DNA from: Bacillus sonorensis NBRC 101234 = KCTC 13918
GTDB lineage: Bacteria; Bacillota; Bacilli; Bacillales; Bacillaceae
Length of the DNA: 64,000 bases
Direction: 5' to 3'
Assembly (NCBI RefSeq): GCF_001592005.1
Contig: NZ_BCVZ01000001.1
Span: forward strand, 186,001 to 250,000
Shown here in pieces: positions 10,134-21,991 of the stretch; the stretch's first letter is position 1, and every line of letters starts with the position of its first letter. The notes under the pieces were generated by a model. The model had not been told where the DNA came from and searched no databases. It saw only the letters and a list, made by a program, of their open reading frames with translations. Made by a program: the position numbers and the translations under genes.

Positions 10134-11423
10134 TCAGGAATTCTGGAGCTGCTCGATTTCTTGATCCGTCAATTTTTCGCGCCAGACAGTCGCTCCAAGG
10201 TTTGTCAGCTTTTCCTCAAGCTTGCTGTATCCCCTGTCAAGGTGTTCAAGACCGGTAATCTCGGTGATTCCGTCCGCCATCAGACCGGCGACGACGAGAC
10301 AGGCTCCGGCTCTAAGATCGCTCGCTTTCACCTTTGCGCCTTGAAGGGAAACTGGGCCGGTAATGATCGCCGACCTTCCTTCAACCTTCATTGACGCACC
10401 CATCCGCCTGAGCTCGTCAATATGTTTAAAGCGCGCGGAGTAAATGGTGTCAGTCACGACGCTCGTCCCGTTCGCCTTTGTCAGCAGCGATGTCATCGGC
10501 TGCTGCAGATCGGTCGGAAACCCCGGATATACAAGCGTTTTAAGGTCGACCGGTTTCAGCTCCTTCTGTCCGCCGATCATTAAAATTTGTTCGCTGCTTT
10601 CTTCGATGTGAACCCCCATCTCGCGCAGCTTGGCTATTAATGATTCCAAATGTGGCGGTATCACGTTATCGATCAGCACTTCTTTCCCCATGGAAGCAGC
10701 CGCAATCATAAATGTTCCGGCTTCAATCCGGTCCGGGATAATCGAGTGTCTGCAGCCGTGAAGGGATTCAACCCCTTCGATGCGGATCACATCTGTTCCG
10801 GCTCCTTTGATTTTTGCCCCCATGCTCGTTAAAAGGGTGGCGACATCGATAATTTCCGGTTCTTTCGCAGCATTTTCAATCACGGTTCTGCCTTTGGCGA
10901 GCACAGCGGCCAGCATGATGTTGATCGTTGCTCCAACACTGACGACATCAAGATAAATTCTTGCGCCCTTTAATTCTTCCGCACGCAAATAAATCGCACC
11001 TTGTTCATTCGTCACTTCGGCTCCCAGCGCCTCAAAACCTTTGATATGCTGGTCAATCGGCCTTGGACCGAGGTGGCAGCCGCCCGGCAGCCCAATGACC
11101 GCTTTTTTAAAACGGCCGAGCATCGCTCCCATTAAATAATAAGAAGCCCGAAGCTGTTTCACTTTTCCATTCGGCAAAGGCATGCTGATCATCGGCGCAG
11201 GATCAACGACCATTTCCCCCTTTTCAAAATGAACATGCCCGCCGATTTCCCTCAGCAGATCGCGAAGCGTCAGGATATCCGATATATCAGGAAGGCCTTC
11301 AAGGGTAACCGTCGAATCAGCCAAAATCGTCGCAGGTATGAGGGCGACAGCACTGTTTTTGGCTCCGCTTATATGTACTGTTCCATTCAGAGGATCGCCG
11401 CCGGCTATATTTAACTTTTCCAT
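10134..11423 (-). CDS. murAB: UDP-N-acetylglucosamine 1-carboxyvinyltransferase (second MurA)
   Basis: First committed step of peptidoglycan precursor synthesis: transfers enolpyruvate from PEP to UDP-GlcNAc. The 429-residue protein has the two inside-out alpha/beta domains of the EPSP-synthase fold, the substrate lysine in [12 protein letters not shown] and the catalytic cysteine C116 in [11 protein letters not shown], the residue attacked by fosfomycin. The neighbourhood (rho, glpX, then tal, fbaA) is that of the second MurA of Bacillus, called MurAB or MurZ, not the main MurAA. The gene starts with ATG at 11423 after AAGGAAGGAGACGATC. Confidence 0.95.
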   Translation of the reverse strand: MEKLNIAGGDPLNGTVHISGAKNSAVALIPATILADSTVTLEGLPDISDILTLRDLLREIGGHVHFEKGEMVVDPAPMISMPLPNGKVKQLRASYYLMGAMLGRFKKAVIGLPGGCHLGPRPIDQHIKGFEALGAEVTNEQGAIYLRAEELKGARIYLDVVSVGATINIMLAAVLAKGRTVIENAAKEPEIIDVATLLTSMGAKIKGAGTDVIRIEGVESLHGCRHSIIPDRIEAGTFMIAAASMGKEVLIDNVIPPHLESLIAKLREMGVHIEESSEQILMIGGQKELKPVDLKTLVYPGFPTDLQQPMTSLLTKANGTSVVTDTIYSARFKHIDELRRMGASMKVEGRSAIITGPVSLQGAKVKASDLRAGACLVVAGLMADGITEITGLEHLDRGYSKLEEKLTNLGATVWREKLTDQEIEQLQNS

Positions 11424-11682
11424 GATCGTCTCCTTCCTTAAAGAAGATAGCTAATGGAGCATGTAGTGAGATTTTATCCAGACCCAAAATAAATGGTTCT
11501 TTTCAAAATCTATCCAATTAAAAGAGAAAGAATACAACACATTTAAAAATTTATTAGGAAGAAATAGCGAGGCTGGATGCGGCAAGGTTGTCTTCTGCAA
11601 AACGTGATTTTCTCTTTGCAAGACAAAATGGTGACAAACGGAGGGATTCCTCCACTTGCCACTCACTCTGAAGCCTCAGGCT

Positions 11683-12441
<759 letters not shown>

Positions 12442-12520
12442 TCATGTGAAACAGCGCTCCCCCAAAAACATCCCGCTCCCCGCGGAAATTGCAGGGAAAC
12501 AGGCGTTTTTTAAGATGTCA

Positions 12521-13378
12521 TTATGCTTTGTTTGAAGAACCAAATTCACGCATTTTGCCAATAACCGTTTCTTTAATAGCTTCACGTGCTGGTCCGAGAT
12601 ATTTACGCGGATCGTATTCTTCCGGTTTTGCAGCAAGCGTTTCGCGAACAGCTTTCGCAGAAGCGATTTGGTTTTCTGTGTTTACGTTGATTTTTGCCGT
12701 ACCTAAAGAAATAGCTTTCTTAATGTCGGCAGTCGGAATTCCTGTTCCGCCGTGAAGTACGAGCGGAAGACCAGTTGTATTTCCGATTTCTTCCATTTCT
12801 TTGAATCCAAGGTTTGGCTCGCCTTTGTAAGGGCCGTGAACAGAACCCAATGCAGGTGCAAGGCAGTCGATGCCTGTGCGCTCCACAAGCTCTTTACATT
12901 CTTTTGGATCTGCATAGATGACGCCGTCTGCTACAACATCGTCTTCCTGTCCGCCGACAGTTCCGAGCTCAGCTTCAACTGAAACGCCGTGGAAATGAGC
13001 AAGCTCAACCACTTTTGAAGTTGTCGCAACGTTCTCTTCGAAAGGATGGTGGGAAGCATCGATCATAACTGAAGTGAATCCCGCATGGATCGCTTTGGCG
13101 CAAGACTCGAAGCTTGAACCGTGGTCTAAATGGATCGCAACAGGAACAGTGATCTTATATTCCTCCATCAGCGCTTTAACCATTGCAACGACGGTTTTGA
13201 AACCGCCCATGTAGCGTCCCGCACCTTCTGATACACCAAGGATGACAGGAGATTTTTCTTCTTCAGCAGCTTGTAAAATCGCCTGAGTGAACTCAAGGTT
13301 ATTTAAGTTAAATTGTCCGACAGCATATCCGTTTTCTTTTGCTTTATTCAACATTTCCGTCATTGATACTAAAGGCAT
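12521..13378 (-). CDS. fbaA: Fructose-bisphosphate aldolase class II
   Basis: Cleaves fructose-1,6-bisphosphate to dihydroxyacetone phosphate and glyceraldehyde-3-phosphate (glycolysis and gluconeogenesis). The 285-residue protein has the zinc and catalytic motifs [39 protein letters not shown] and VLHGGTG. The start [13 protein letters not shown] has AAGGAGG upstream; the in-frame ATG at 13432 is rejected because conservation begins at 13378. The gene is monocistronic or loosely linked to spo0F, which lies 200 bases upstream on the same strand. Confidence 0.97.
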   Translation of the reverse strand: MPLVSMTEMLNKAKENGYAVGQFNLNNLEFTQAILQAAEEEKSPVILGVSEGAGRYMGGFKTVVAMVKALMEEYKITVPVAIHLDHGSSFESCAKAIHAGFTSVMIDASHHPFEENVATTSKVVELAHFHGVSVEAELGTVGGQEDDVVADGVIYADPKECKELVERTGIDCLAPALGSVHGPYKGEPNLGFKEMEEIGNTTGLPLVLHGGTGIPTADIKKAISLGTAKINVNTENQIASAKAVRETLAAKPEEYDPRKYLGPAREAIKETVIGKMREFGSSNKA

Positions 13379-13583
13379 GTCGAAAGTCCTCCTTATGTAG
13401 CCTGATTTGCTTTTTGCGAAAAAAGCCTCCACACCTACCTAGCATGACCAGAAAAACCTGCCATATGTAAAATGTTTTGTTCATTAAACGTTAGATAGCT
13501 TTTCTCTACTTATATAGAATAACAATTAATCGACAAATCGGCAACATCATCGCTTGTGACAACATCAAAAACTTTTTGTTCCG

Positions 13584-13958
13584 TCAGCCGTTTGATTTAA
13601 TGGGGAGGTATGTTTTGACCGCTTCGCGAATTTCATCGATGTCAAACGGCTTGGCAAAGTGGGTCAGGGCGCCCAGCTCCTTTGATTCCTGTATCATGTC
13701 GAGCTCTCCGTAAGCCGTCATGATAATGACGCGGATGTCCGCATCTATGACTTTCATTCTTTTTAAAATTTCAATTCCATCCATACCAGGTATTTTCATG
13801 TCAAGCAAAACAAGGTCGGGCCGTTCTTTTTTGACAATGTCGAGCGCCTGAATTCCGTTTGCCGCCTGGAACGTTTGATACCCCTCTTTATTGAAAACTT
13901 CGTTCAGCAAAACCCGAATCCCGTACTGGTCATCTACAATTAAAATTTTCTCATTCAT
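13584..13958 (-). CDS. spo0F: Sporulation phosphorelay response regulator Spo0F
   Basis: Single-domain receiver that accepts phosphate from the Kin sensor kinases and passes it to Spo0B on the way to Spo0A. The acidic pocket ([12 protein letters not shown]9 and D10), the phosphorylated aspartate ([14 protein letters not shown]53), the switch threonine (VIIMTAYGE) and the invariant lysine (HFAKPFD) are all present. The 124-residue protein has no output domain, as expected, and is one residue shorter at the N-terminus than B. subtilis Spo0F. AGAGGTG lies 6 bases before the ATG. Confidence 0.97.
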   Translation of the reverse strand: MNEKILIVDDQYGIRVLLNEVFNKEGYQTFQAANGIQALDIVKKERPDLVLLDMKIPGMDGIEILKRMKVIDADIRVIIMTAYGELDMIQESKELGALTHFAKPFDIDEIREAVKTYLPIKSNG

Positions 13959-14011
13959 TTTTTACACCTCTATAATTATAATTTTCGCCAAAATTAAGCA
14001 GTAGTTTATCT

Positions 14012-14064
14012 ATTCTGTTTTGATTTTCCCTTTTCCTTTAATTAAAATATTTAAGTTTGCGACA
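14012..14064 (-). promoter_or_regulatory. Candidate SigH promoter and 0A box upstream of spo0F
   Basis: On the reverse strand AAAGGAAAA (-35 type AGGA) at 14039-14031 and AGAAT (14016-14012) resemble a SigH promoter. TGTCGCA at 14064-14058 differs by one base from the Spo0A box TGTCGAA. B. subtilis spo0F is transcribed by SigA and SigH and bound by Spo0A, which supports the reading. Confidence 0.5.
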
Positions 14065-14135
14065 TATTTAGAGGATTTTTCCCATTATTCTCTTTTGTTA
14101 TATAATGAACAGACAGTAAAAAAGGAGGAGTCAGC

Positions 14136-14666
14136 TTGCTTAAAATTTTCACCACTCAATTGTCGGGAATCTTCAACCGGATTCAGGAAGGGGAAGCCTC
14201 ATCGATCGAAGACGGCGCCCGGTTATTGGCACAGGCGGTCATCAGTGACCATTCGGTTTATGTATATGGAAAAAATGAATTGGAGGGCATTTTAAAAGAA
14301 GCGCTTTACAGTTCTGAGCCGTTTCCTTCTGTCAAACCGCTGCCTCAAGACGAAGAAAGCTGGCCGGCTTTTCAAGCGGCTGACAAAGTGCTCATGTTCT
14401 GCGCTGATTCCGCAGATGAAAAAGAGCTGAAAATGGCGGAAAAGCTGAATGAAAAAGGCATCGGACTGGTTGTCGCATCCCCTTCAGGCAAAGAAGGCGC
14501 GCCAATCGCATCATTTGCGGACGTTCATATTGATTCAAAGCTGAAAATGCCGCTTCTTCCGGATGAAGACGGAACAAGATTCGGGTTTCCGTCCCTGATG
14601 GTCGGCCTTTATATTTATCATGCCCTTTCCTTTACATTAAAGGAAATTCTTCAGGAATACCAATAA
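14136..14666 (+). CDS. ywjG: YwjG, uncharacterised DUF2529-type protein
   Basis: A 176-residue cytosolic protein without signal or membrane segment. The middle resembles a sugar-isomerase (SIS) type alpha/beta fold: SVYVYGKNELEGIL, a predicted strand ADKVLMFCADSADEKEL, then GIGLVVASP and the late strand FADVHIDSKL. The function is unknown to me; B. subtilis has it at the same place as YwjG. The start is TTG at 14136 with AAAGGAGGA upstream. It is divergent from spo0F and convergent with pyrG. Confidence 0.8.
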   Translation: MLKIFTTQLSGIFNRIQEGEASSIEDGARLLAQAVISDHSVYVYGKNELEGILKEALYSSEPFPSVKPLPQDEESWPAFQAADKVLMFCADSADEKELKMAEKLNEKGIGLVVASPSGKEGAPIASFADVHIDSKLKMPLLPDEDGTRFGFPSLMVGLYIYHALSFTLKEILQEYQ

Positions 14667-14784
14667 AACAGGCCGTTCCGTGGAAATAAGTTTTTTTGCC
14701 CAAGGGTAAGGCCGGCCTTATGAATATAGTATCAGTTCAGCCTGTCCTTATCAGCAGAAAGAACCGGGGATTTTAAATAAGTTG

Positions 14785-14820
14785 AAAAAGCCTGTCAGCT
14801 CGTTGCTGACAGGCTTTTTT
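14785..14820. terminator. Bidirectional terminator of ywjG and pyrG
   Basis: A 15-bp perfect stem (14785-14799 with 14805-14819), loop TCGTT, A-run on one side and T-run on the other. Confidence 0.92.
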
Positions 14821-14826
14821 ACTGTT

Positions 14827-16458
<1,632 letters not shown>

Positions 16459-16493
16459 CTAACGCTTATTCCTTAAAATGCTCTGTTTATGAA

Positions 16494-16521
16494 AAATCAT
16501 TTAGAAAAGCTCTAAATGATT
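16494..16521 (-). other. Second hairpin in the pyrG leader
   Basis: A 10-bp perfect inverted repeat AATCATTTAG/CTAAATGATT with a 6-7 base loop follows the attenuator and precedes pyrG by about 60 bases, with TTTTTC after it on the transcribed strand. Its role is unclear; it could be a weak second terminator or a stability element. Confidence 0.5.
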
Positions 16522-16540
16522 CAAATATAGTAGGAGGCGG

Positions 16541-16581
16541 AAAAACAAGAAAGCTCCCTTTCAATTTCTTGAAAGGGAGCT
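16541..16581 (-). terminator. pyrG leader attenuator
   Basis: The transcribed strand forms a 13-bp stem (16581-16569 with 16564-16552, reading AGCTCCCTTTCAA / TTGAAAGGGAGCT) followed by TTTCTTGTTTTT. The upstream strand GCTCCCTTTC is pyrimidine-rich and can pair with a poly-G tract at the 5' end of the transcript. This matches the known B. subtilis pyrG mechanism, in which low CTP causes extra G residues to be added at the start and the terminator is prevented. Confidence 0.9.
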
Positions 16582-16621
16582 GATAGTCCGTATCACTTGA
16601 ATCTCTTCTTTTTGAAGAGCC

Positions 16622-16658
16622 CAAAATACATACTACATAGTTCGTCTGTGAAAGTCAA
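16622..16658 (-). promoter_or_regulatory. pyrG promoter with GGGCTC initiation site
   Basis: On the reverse strand TTGACT (16658-16653), 17 bases, TAGTAT (16635-16630), 7 bases, then GGGCTC starting at 16622. A run of three G before CTC is the start sequence needed for reiterative G addition when CTP is scarce. It lies in the short gap after the rpoE stop. Confidence 0.88.
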
Positions 16659-16694
16659 GATGGATTTAAAAATGAATCTCCGCCCGGACAAATA

Positions 16695-17210
16695 TTAATC
16701 TTCGTCTTCCTCATCTTCAAAATCCTCGTCATCATCGTCAAGGATTTCGTCTTCAAGATCGTCCAGCTCCTCATCGTCCGCTTCGTCGAGATCCTCGTAT
16801 TCATCGTCAAGATCGAGATCCTCTTCTACGTCATCAAGAAGAATATCGTCTTCATCAACCTCTTCAAATTCATCGAGATCAAGATCGTCTTCAACGGCTT
16901 TTTTCGCTTTTTTCTTTTTGGCCTTTACGGTCGGCTGTGTTTCTTCATCAAGCTGATCATACGGGTACCAGCTGCGGAGCCCCCATGTTTGATCAGACAG
17001 CGCCAAAAAGCGGCCGTCGATATTTAAATCGGTGTAGAACTGGACAATGCGGTCTTCCATCTCTTCTTTCCTTACTCCAAGTAAAGAAGAAATTTTATCT
17101 GTAAGCTCCTGGAATGTAATCGATTTTTTTTGGTCTGAGAAAATTTCGTATGCGATTTCAACTAAAGCCATTTCCTTTAGCTGCTCCTCTGAGTATTGTT
17201 TCAAACTCAT
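16695..17210 (-). CDS. rpoE: RNA polymerase delta subunit
   Basis: Accessory subunit of Gram-positive RNA polymerase that increases promoter selectivity and recycling. The N-terminal half is the folded HARE-HTH domain (EMALVEIAYEIFSDQK through FYTDLNIDGRFLAL, then WGLRSWYPYDQ). A lysine-rich patch (KAKKKKAKK) is followed by a highly acidic, disordered tail of about 65 residues made almost wholly of D and E. The start MSLKQYSEEQ at 17210 has GGAGTG upstream; the frame is open back to 17318 but conservation is not. Length 171 fits the family. Confidence 0.95.
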   Translation of the reverse strand: MSLKQYSEEQLKEMALVEIAYEIFSDQKKSITFQELTDKISSLLGVRKEEMEDRIVQFYTDLNIDGRFLALSDQTWGLRSWYPYDQLDEETQPTVKAKKKKAKKAVEDDLDLDEFEEVDEDDILLDDVEEDLDLDDEYEDLDEADDEELDDLEDEILDDDDEDFEDEEDED

Positions 17211-17543
17211 CGCCAGACACTCCCTTTCTATCTTCATGTATGTATCTACTATCTTTGTATAGAAAATAAGCATGTGTTTCCTGTCTTTACGACAAACCAT
17301 ACCTCTCATTATAAACAAAAGAAAACAGTTTATGCTACCTTTATTGCCGTTAATTCAATAATTTTTACCACGCAATAAAGGAAGTGGTGCAGGTATAAGG
17401 CTGGAGGCTAAAAAAGACTTAAGAAGCAGGCTGTTTGAAAGGAGATCCGCATGCAAAAGAAGCCGGCGGTTTGGTGGACCTGTCCGCCGGCTTTTCCTGC
17501 CGCCAGGCGTTCTCTCAAGCGGCATGCTTTGTTTTCCATTGAA

Positions 17544-18683
17544 TCATTTCAACAGCATTCTGGAGATGACGATTCGCTGGATTTCCTGTGTTCCTTCATA
17601 AATCTGGGTAATCTTCGCATCGCGCATATAGCGCTCGACAGGGTATTCCTTTGTATAGCCGTATCCGCCAAAAATCTGAACAGCCTCTGTCGTCACCCTC
17701 ATGGCCGTATCTCCTGCATAAAGCTTTGACATGGCCGATGCTTTTCCATAAGGCAGGCCTTCTGATTCCAGCCAGGCCGCCTGATAGGTTAAGAGCCTGG
17801 CAGCTTCGATTTCCGTCGCCATATCCGCCAGCTTAAAGCTGATGCCCTGCTGTTCGACGATCGGCTTGCCGAATTGCTTTCTTTCCTTTGCGTATGCCGT
17901 TGCAGCCTCAAACGCGCCCTGCGCAATGCCGACAGCTTGGGCAGCTATCCCGTTTCTGCCGCCATCAAGCGTCATCATCGCGATTTTAAAGCCCTCTCCC
18001 TCTTCACCGAGCCTGTTTTTCAAGGGTACGCGGCAGTTTTCGAATATAATCTCCGTCGTTGGAGACGAACGGATGCCGAGCTTTTTTTCTTTCTTCCCGA
18101 CGGTAAATCCAGGGAATTCCTTTTCGATAATAAAAGCCGTTGCCCCACTATGCTTTTTTTCAGGATCAAGAGCAGCGAACACGATATAAAAATCGGCGAT
18201 TCCGCCGTTTGTAATAAAGACTTTCGTTCCATTTAAAATGTATTCATCCCCATCTTTTACAGCGGTCGTTTTCATTCCGCCCGCATCAGAGCCTGAGCCC
18301 GGTTCGGTTAATCCGTAGGCTCCGAGCTTTTTCCCAAGGGCCATCGGTTTTAAATATTTTTGCTTTTGCTCTTCAATTCCGAAGGCATAAATGGGCCAGC
18401 ATGCCAGCGATGTATGGGCGGACAGCGTGACGCCGGTTGACGCGCAGACCTTTGAGAGCTCTTCGACCGCAATCACATATGCCAAATAATCGCTGCCGAT
18501 TCCGCCGTACGTTTCAGGCCATGGAATCCCCGTCAATCCCAAATCGGCCATTTTCGCAAACAGTTCTTTATCAAAACGTTCTTCTTCATCCCGCTCCCTC
18601 GCTGTCGGCTCAACCTCATGCTTCGCAAAATCGCGGACCATTTTCTGAATCATTTGATGTTCCTCAGACAGATTAAAATTCAT
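17544..18683 (-). CDS. acdA: Acyl-CoA dehydrogenase AcdA
   Basis: FAD enzyme that introduces the trans-2 double bond in fatty acyl-CoA, probably short-chain (butyryl-CoA type). The 379-residue protein has the family signatures [13 protein letters not shown] (FAD and substrate) and [16 protein letters not shown], and the catalytic base glutamate E363 in [10 protein letters not shown]. The start has GGAGGG upstream. It is the last gene of the fadF operon, 21 bases after the second acyl-CoA dehydrogenase, and B. subtilis has acdA at the same place next to rpoE. Confidence 0.93.
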   Translation of the reverse strand: MNFNLSEEHQMIQKMVRDFAKHEVEPTARERDEEERFDKELFAKMADLGLTGIPWPETYGGIGSDYLAYVIAVEELSKVCASTGVTLSAHTSLACWPIYAFGIEEQKQKYLKPMALGKKLGAYGLTEPGSGSDAGGMKTTAVKDGDEYILNGTKVFITNGGIADFYIVFAALDPEKKHSGATAFIIEKEFPGFTVGKKEKKLGIRSSPTTEIIFENCRVPLKNRLGEEGEGFKIAMMTLDGGRNGIAAQAVGIAQGAFEAATAYAKERKQFGKPIVEQQGISFKLADMATEIEAARLLTYQAAWLESEGLPYGKASAMSKLYAGDTAMRVTTEAVQIFGGYGYTKEYPVERYMRDAKITQIYEGTQEIQRIVISRMLLK

Positions 18684-18704
18684 ATCTTGCTCCCTCCTGG
18701 CGCC

Positions 18705-19835
18705 TTATACATGCTTGCTGATGACAATTCGCTGGATTTCGCTTGTACCTTCATAGATTTCGCATACTTTTGCGTCCCTGAAATACCGTTCAGCATTAAA
18801 ATCTTTTGTGTAGCCGAAGTCTCCAAGCAGCTGAACTGCCTCAGCCGCCACGAACATCGCCGTTTCTGAAGCAAACAGCTTGGCCATCGATGCCGCTTTT
18901 CCGGTCTTCATGCCCTGCTCCTTCAATGATGCCGCTTTATAGACGAGAAGCTTTGCCGCCTCGACCCTTGTCGCCATATCGGCCAGTTTGAAGGCAAGCC
19001 CCTGCCGGCTGTTATTCAGCTCTCCGTTCGGATAGCGTTTTTTCAAAAAAGCGGAAGCCTCAGAAAATGCGCCTTCGGCAATCCCGAGAGCCTGCGCGGC
19101 AATTCCGATTCTGCCGGTATCAAGGTTTGACAATGCCATCTTGAACCCTTTGCCCTCTTCTCCGAGCAGCTGTCCTGATGGAATGACGGCGTTGTCAAAA
19201 TTCAAGGTGACCGTTTGTGAACCGTGCAGCCCCATCTTTTCCTCATTTTTTCCGATGTGGAAGCCCGGTGTGCCTTTTTCCACGATAAAAGCCGATATGC
19301 CCCTCGTTCCCGCTTCAGGATTTGTTGAAGCAAATACGAGATAGACATCCGCTTCTCCTCCGTTTGTGATAAAGACCTTTGTGCCGTTTAAAACGTACAC
19401 ATCCCCGCGTTTTTCCGCTTTCGTTTTGAGGCTTCCCGCATCAGAGCCCGAGCTTGGCTCTGTTAAACAAAAGGCCCCCAGGCATTGTCCTGCCGCAAGC
19501 TTTTTAACGTAGCGCTCTTTTTGTTGATCATTTCCGTATAATAGAATCGGAATCGTGACAATTGACGTGTGAACAGATAAAATCGCACCCAACACCGCAC
19601 TTGTCTTAGACAGCTCATGAATCGTTATAATATAAGAAATAAAATCCTTTTCAGCCCCGCCGTATCCGGCAGGAATCGGCAGTCCCATCCAGCCGCGTTC
19701 CGCCATTTTCTTTATAATGGCGGTTGGAAAATTCCCTTTTTCCATTTCCGGCACTAAGGGCGCTGCCTCCTGTTCGGCAAACTGTCTGACCTGCTTCTGC
19801 ATGCGCCTTTGTTCGGCTGTAAAATGAAGGTTCAA
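18705..19835 (-). CDS. Second acyl-CoA dehydrogenase
   Basis: A 376-residue paralogue of the following acdA, with the same layout: CLTEPSSGSDAGS, LLGDFGYTKDFNAER and catalytic E362 in EIYEGTSEIQR. The first reaction of beta-oxidation is therefore encoded twice in tandem, perhaps for different chain lengths or for branched substrates. It sits 15 bases after the hydroxyacyl-CoA dehydrogenase gene. B. subtilis 168 lacks this copy at the locus but has the similar mmgC elsewhere. The start ATG follows a GGAGGGACG sequence. Confidence 0.9.
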   Translation of the reverse strand: MNLHFTAEQRRMQKQVRQFAEQEAAPLVPEMEKGNFPTAIIKKMAERGWMGLPIPAGYGGAEKDFISYIITIHELSKTSAVLGAILSVHTSIVTIPILLYGNDQQKERYVKKLAAGQCLGAFCLTEPSSGSDAGSLKTKAEKRGDVYVLNGTKVFITNGGEADVYLVFASTNPEAGTRGISAFIVEKGTPGFHIGKNEEKMGLHGSQTVTLNFDNAVIPSGQLLGEEGKGFKMALSNLDTGRIGIAAQALGIAEGAFSEASAFLKKRYPNGELNNSRQGLAFKLADMATRVEAAKLLVYKAASLKEQGMKTGKAASMAKLFASETAMFVAAEAVQLLGDFGYTKDFNAERYFRDAKVCEIYEGTSEIQRIVISKHV

Positions 19836-19850
19836 TATCGTCCCTCCTGT

Positions 19851-20708
19851 TCAATTGCCACCGTACGTATAAAACCCTTTGCCCGTTTTCTTCCCGAGTC
19901 TGCCCGCGCTGACATATTGCCTCAGAAGCGGACACGGTCTGTATTTGTCATCGCCGAAGCCTCTGTGCAGCGTTTCCATAATATACAGGCACGTATCAAG
20001 GCCGATCAGGTCTGCCAAAGCGAGCGGCCCCATCGGATGGTTCATTCCGAGCTTCATGATTCCATCAATGCTTTCCTTTTCCGCAACCCCTTCATATAAG
20101 GCAAAAACGGCTTCATTGATCATCGGCATCAAAATACGGTTTGAGATAAATCCGGGGAAATCGTGGACTTCAATCGGAACTTTGTCGAGCCTTTCAGCCA
20201 CGGTAACGACGGCGTCATAGGTTTGATCGCTCGTCTCAAGCCCCCTGATAACCTCGACAAGCTGCATGACGGGCACCGGGTTCATAAAATGCATGCCGAT
20301 GACGTTTTGCGGTTTTTTTGTAACGGAAGCAAGCTCTGTAATCGACAAGGAGGATGTATTGGATGCCAATATGGCTCCTTCTTCAGTCTGTTCATCCAAA
20401 CGCTTGAAGATGTCTTTTTTGACGTCCATATTTTCGATAGCGGCTTCAATGATCAGGAATGCCCCTCCTGCGTCTTCAAGCGATGCCGACGGAGACAGAC
20501 GCTGATAAATTCGCTTTACGTCTTGATGAGGCATCCTTCCTTTTTCCGCCTGTTTGACAAGCTGGCCGGAAATCCGTTTCATCCCTTTTTGAATTTGATC
20601 ATCTGATACATCATACATGTATACATTGTAGCCGGACTGCGCGCAGACCTGTGCGATCCCCGATCCCATTTGGCCTGCGCCGATGACCATAATCGTGTCT
20701 TCCCTCAT
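19851..20708 (-). CDS. 3-hydroxybutyryl-CoA dehydrogenase
   Basis: Oxidises 3-hydroxyacyl-CoA to 3-ketoacyl-CoA with NAD. The 285-residue protein has the N-terminal Rossmann motif MVIGAGQMGSGIAQ, the catalytic region GMHFMNPVPVMQLVEVI with His near residue 138, and the C-terminal dimerisation domain with NHPMGPLALADLIGLD. It resembles MmgB/Hbd. The gene lies between the thiolase gene (15 bases before it) and the second acyl-CoA dehydrogenase (15 bases after it), consistent with a single operon. Confidence 0.93.
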   Translation of the reverse strand: MREDTIMVIGAGQMGSGIAQVCAQSGYNVYMYDVSDDQIQKGMKRISGQLVKQAEKGRMPHQDVKRIYQRLSPSASLEDAGGAFLIIEAAIENMDVKKDIFKRLDEQTEEGAILASNTSSLSITELASVTKKPQNVIGMHFMNPVPVMQLVEVIRGLETSDQTYDAVVTVAERLDKVPIEVHDFPGFISNRILMPMINEAVFALYEGVAEKESIDGIMKLGMNHPMGPLALADLIGLDTCLYIMETLHRGFGDDKYRPCPLLRQYVSAGRLGKKTGKGFYTYGGN

Positions 20709-20723
20709 ATGATACTCCCCCTT

Positions 20724-21902
20724 TTATACTTGAATCATGACGGCATCTCCCTGGCCGCCCCCGCTGCAAATCGCCGCAATGCCTGTGCCGCCTCCGCGCC
20801 GCCTTAATTCATACATGAGCGTCAATATGATTCTTGCACCGCTGGCGCCGATCGGATGGCCGAGCGCGATCGCGCCGCCGTTGACATTGACCTTATCCAT
20901 ATCAAGCCCCGCGATTTGCCCGCTTGCCAAAGCGACGGCCGCAAAGGCTTCATTAATTTCAAACAGGCTGATATCGGAAAGCTCTGCTCCTGTTTTTTTC
21001 AGCAGTTCATTGATGACAAGTCCGGGCGTTTTTGGAAAGTCTTTTGCTTCAACAGCGATAGAGGCATGGGCCTTCATCACGGCGGCGGGCTTCAAATTCA
21101 TCGCTTTGGCCTTTTGATCGCTCATGATGACGAAGGCACATGCGCCGTCATTCACACCAGGGGCGTTGCCCGCCGTAATCGTACCATCATGATCAAAGAC
21201 GGGCGCCAGCATGGACAGGCGTTCAAACGATGTATCCCTTCGCGGGGCTTCATCCTGGTCCACTGTCAGCTCTCCGCCCCTTTGTTGCGGAATCTTCACA
21301 GGAACAATCTCTTCCCCAAGCGCCCCTGAGGCAGCGGCCCTGACCGCCCGCATATGGCTTCTGAGCGCCCAGCGGTCTTGCTCTTCCCTCGTAATCTGCA
21401 ATTCTTTTGCCGCAGCATTTCCATATGATCCCATATGCGCACCTGTAAATGAGCAGGTCAATCCGTCCATGATCATCAGGTCCTTAACCGATCCATCCCC
21501 CATTCGCAAGCCCCATCTCGCTTTTTTGAGGATATAAGGGGCATTGGACATCGATTCCATCCCGCCCGCGGCAATGACGTCTGCGTCGCCGGCGCGGATG
21601 ATTTGATCCGCGATCGTTACGCTTCTTAACCCGGATGCACATACTTTATTGATCGTTTCCGTTTTGACATCCCACGGCAGCCCCGCATGCCGTGCCGCCT
21701 GCCTTGACGGCAGCTGTCCCTGGCCTCCTTGCAGAACGCTCCCCATGATGACTTCATCAATATCCTCAGGACTGACTCCCGACCGTTTCAACGCCTCTTT
21801 TAGGGCAATGCCTCCAAGTTCTGATGCCGTTTTCGCCTGAAGCGCTCCTCCCAGTTTTCCGAAAGGCGTTCGCGCCCCATCGATGATAACCGTTTTGACC
21901 AT
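20724..21902 (-). CDS. Acetyl-CoA acetyltransferase (thiolase)
   Basis: Thiolytic cleavage of 3-ketoacyl-CoA, or condensation of two acetyl-CoA. The 392-residue enzyme has the acyl-accepting cysteine C88 in NKVCASGLR, the histidine H349 in [11 protein letters not shown] and the second cysteine C379 in [11 protein letters not shown]. It resembles MmgA. It lies second in the operon, after fadF. No enoyl-CoA hydratase gene is present in the cluster, so that step must be supplied from elsewhere. Confidence 0.94.
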   Translation of the reverse strand: MVKTVIIDGARTPFGKLGGALQAKTASELGGIALKEALKRSGVSPEDIDEVIMGSVLQGGQGQLPSRQAARHAGLPWDVKTETINKVCASGLRSVTIADQIIRAGDADVIAAGGMESMSNAPYILKKARWGLRMGDGSVKDLMIMDGLTCSFTGAHMGSYGNAAAKELQITREEQDRWALRSHMRAVRAAASGALGEEIVPVKIPQQRGGELTVDQDEAPRRDTSFERLSMLAPVFDHDGTITAGNAPGVNDGACAFVIMSDQKAKAMNLKPAAVMKAHASIAVEAKDFPKTPGLVINELLKKTGAELSDISLFEINEAFAAVALASGQIAGLDMDKVNVNGGAIALGHPIGASGARIILTLMYELRRRGGGTGIAAICSGGGQGDAVMIQV

Positions 21903-21991
21903 TTCTCCCTCTCCCCCGCATCTGTCGTTTGAATGGTGAAAAAGAAGGCGGAGATCCAGCTCACACCTTCTTTTTAAACCTGAAGCATACC

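Noticed and set aside
11451-11666. A 71-codon minus-strand frame between murAB and tal
   Set aside because: No ribosome site and no protein-like composition; probably chance.
16695-16900. Low-complexity repeat in the rpoE gene
   Set aside because: It is the normal Asp/Glu-rich disordered tail of the delta subunit, not a DNA repeat element.
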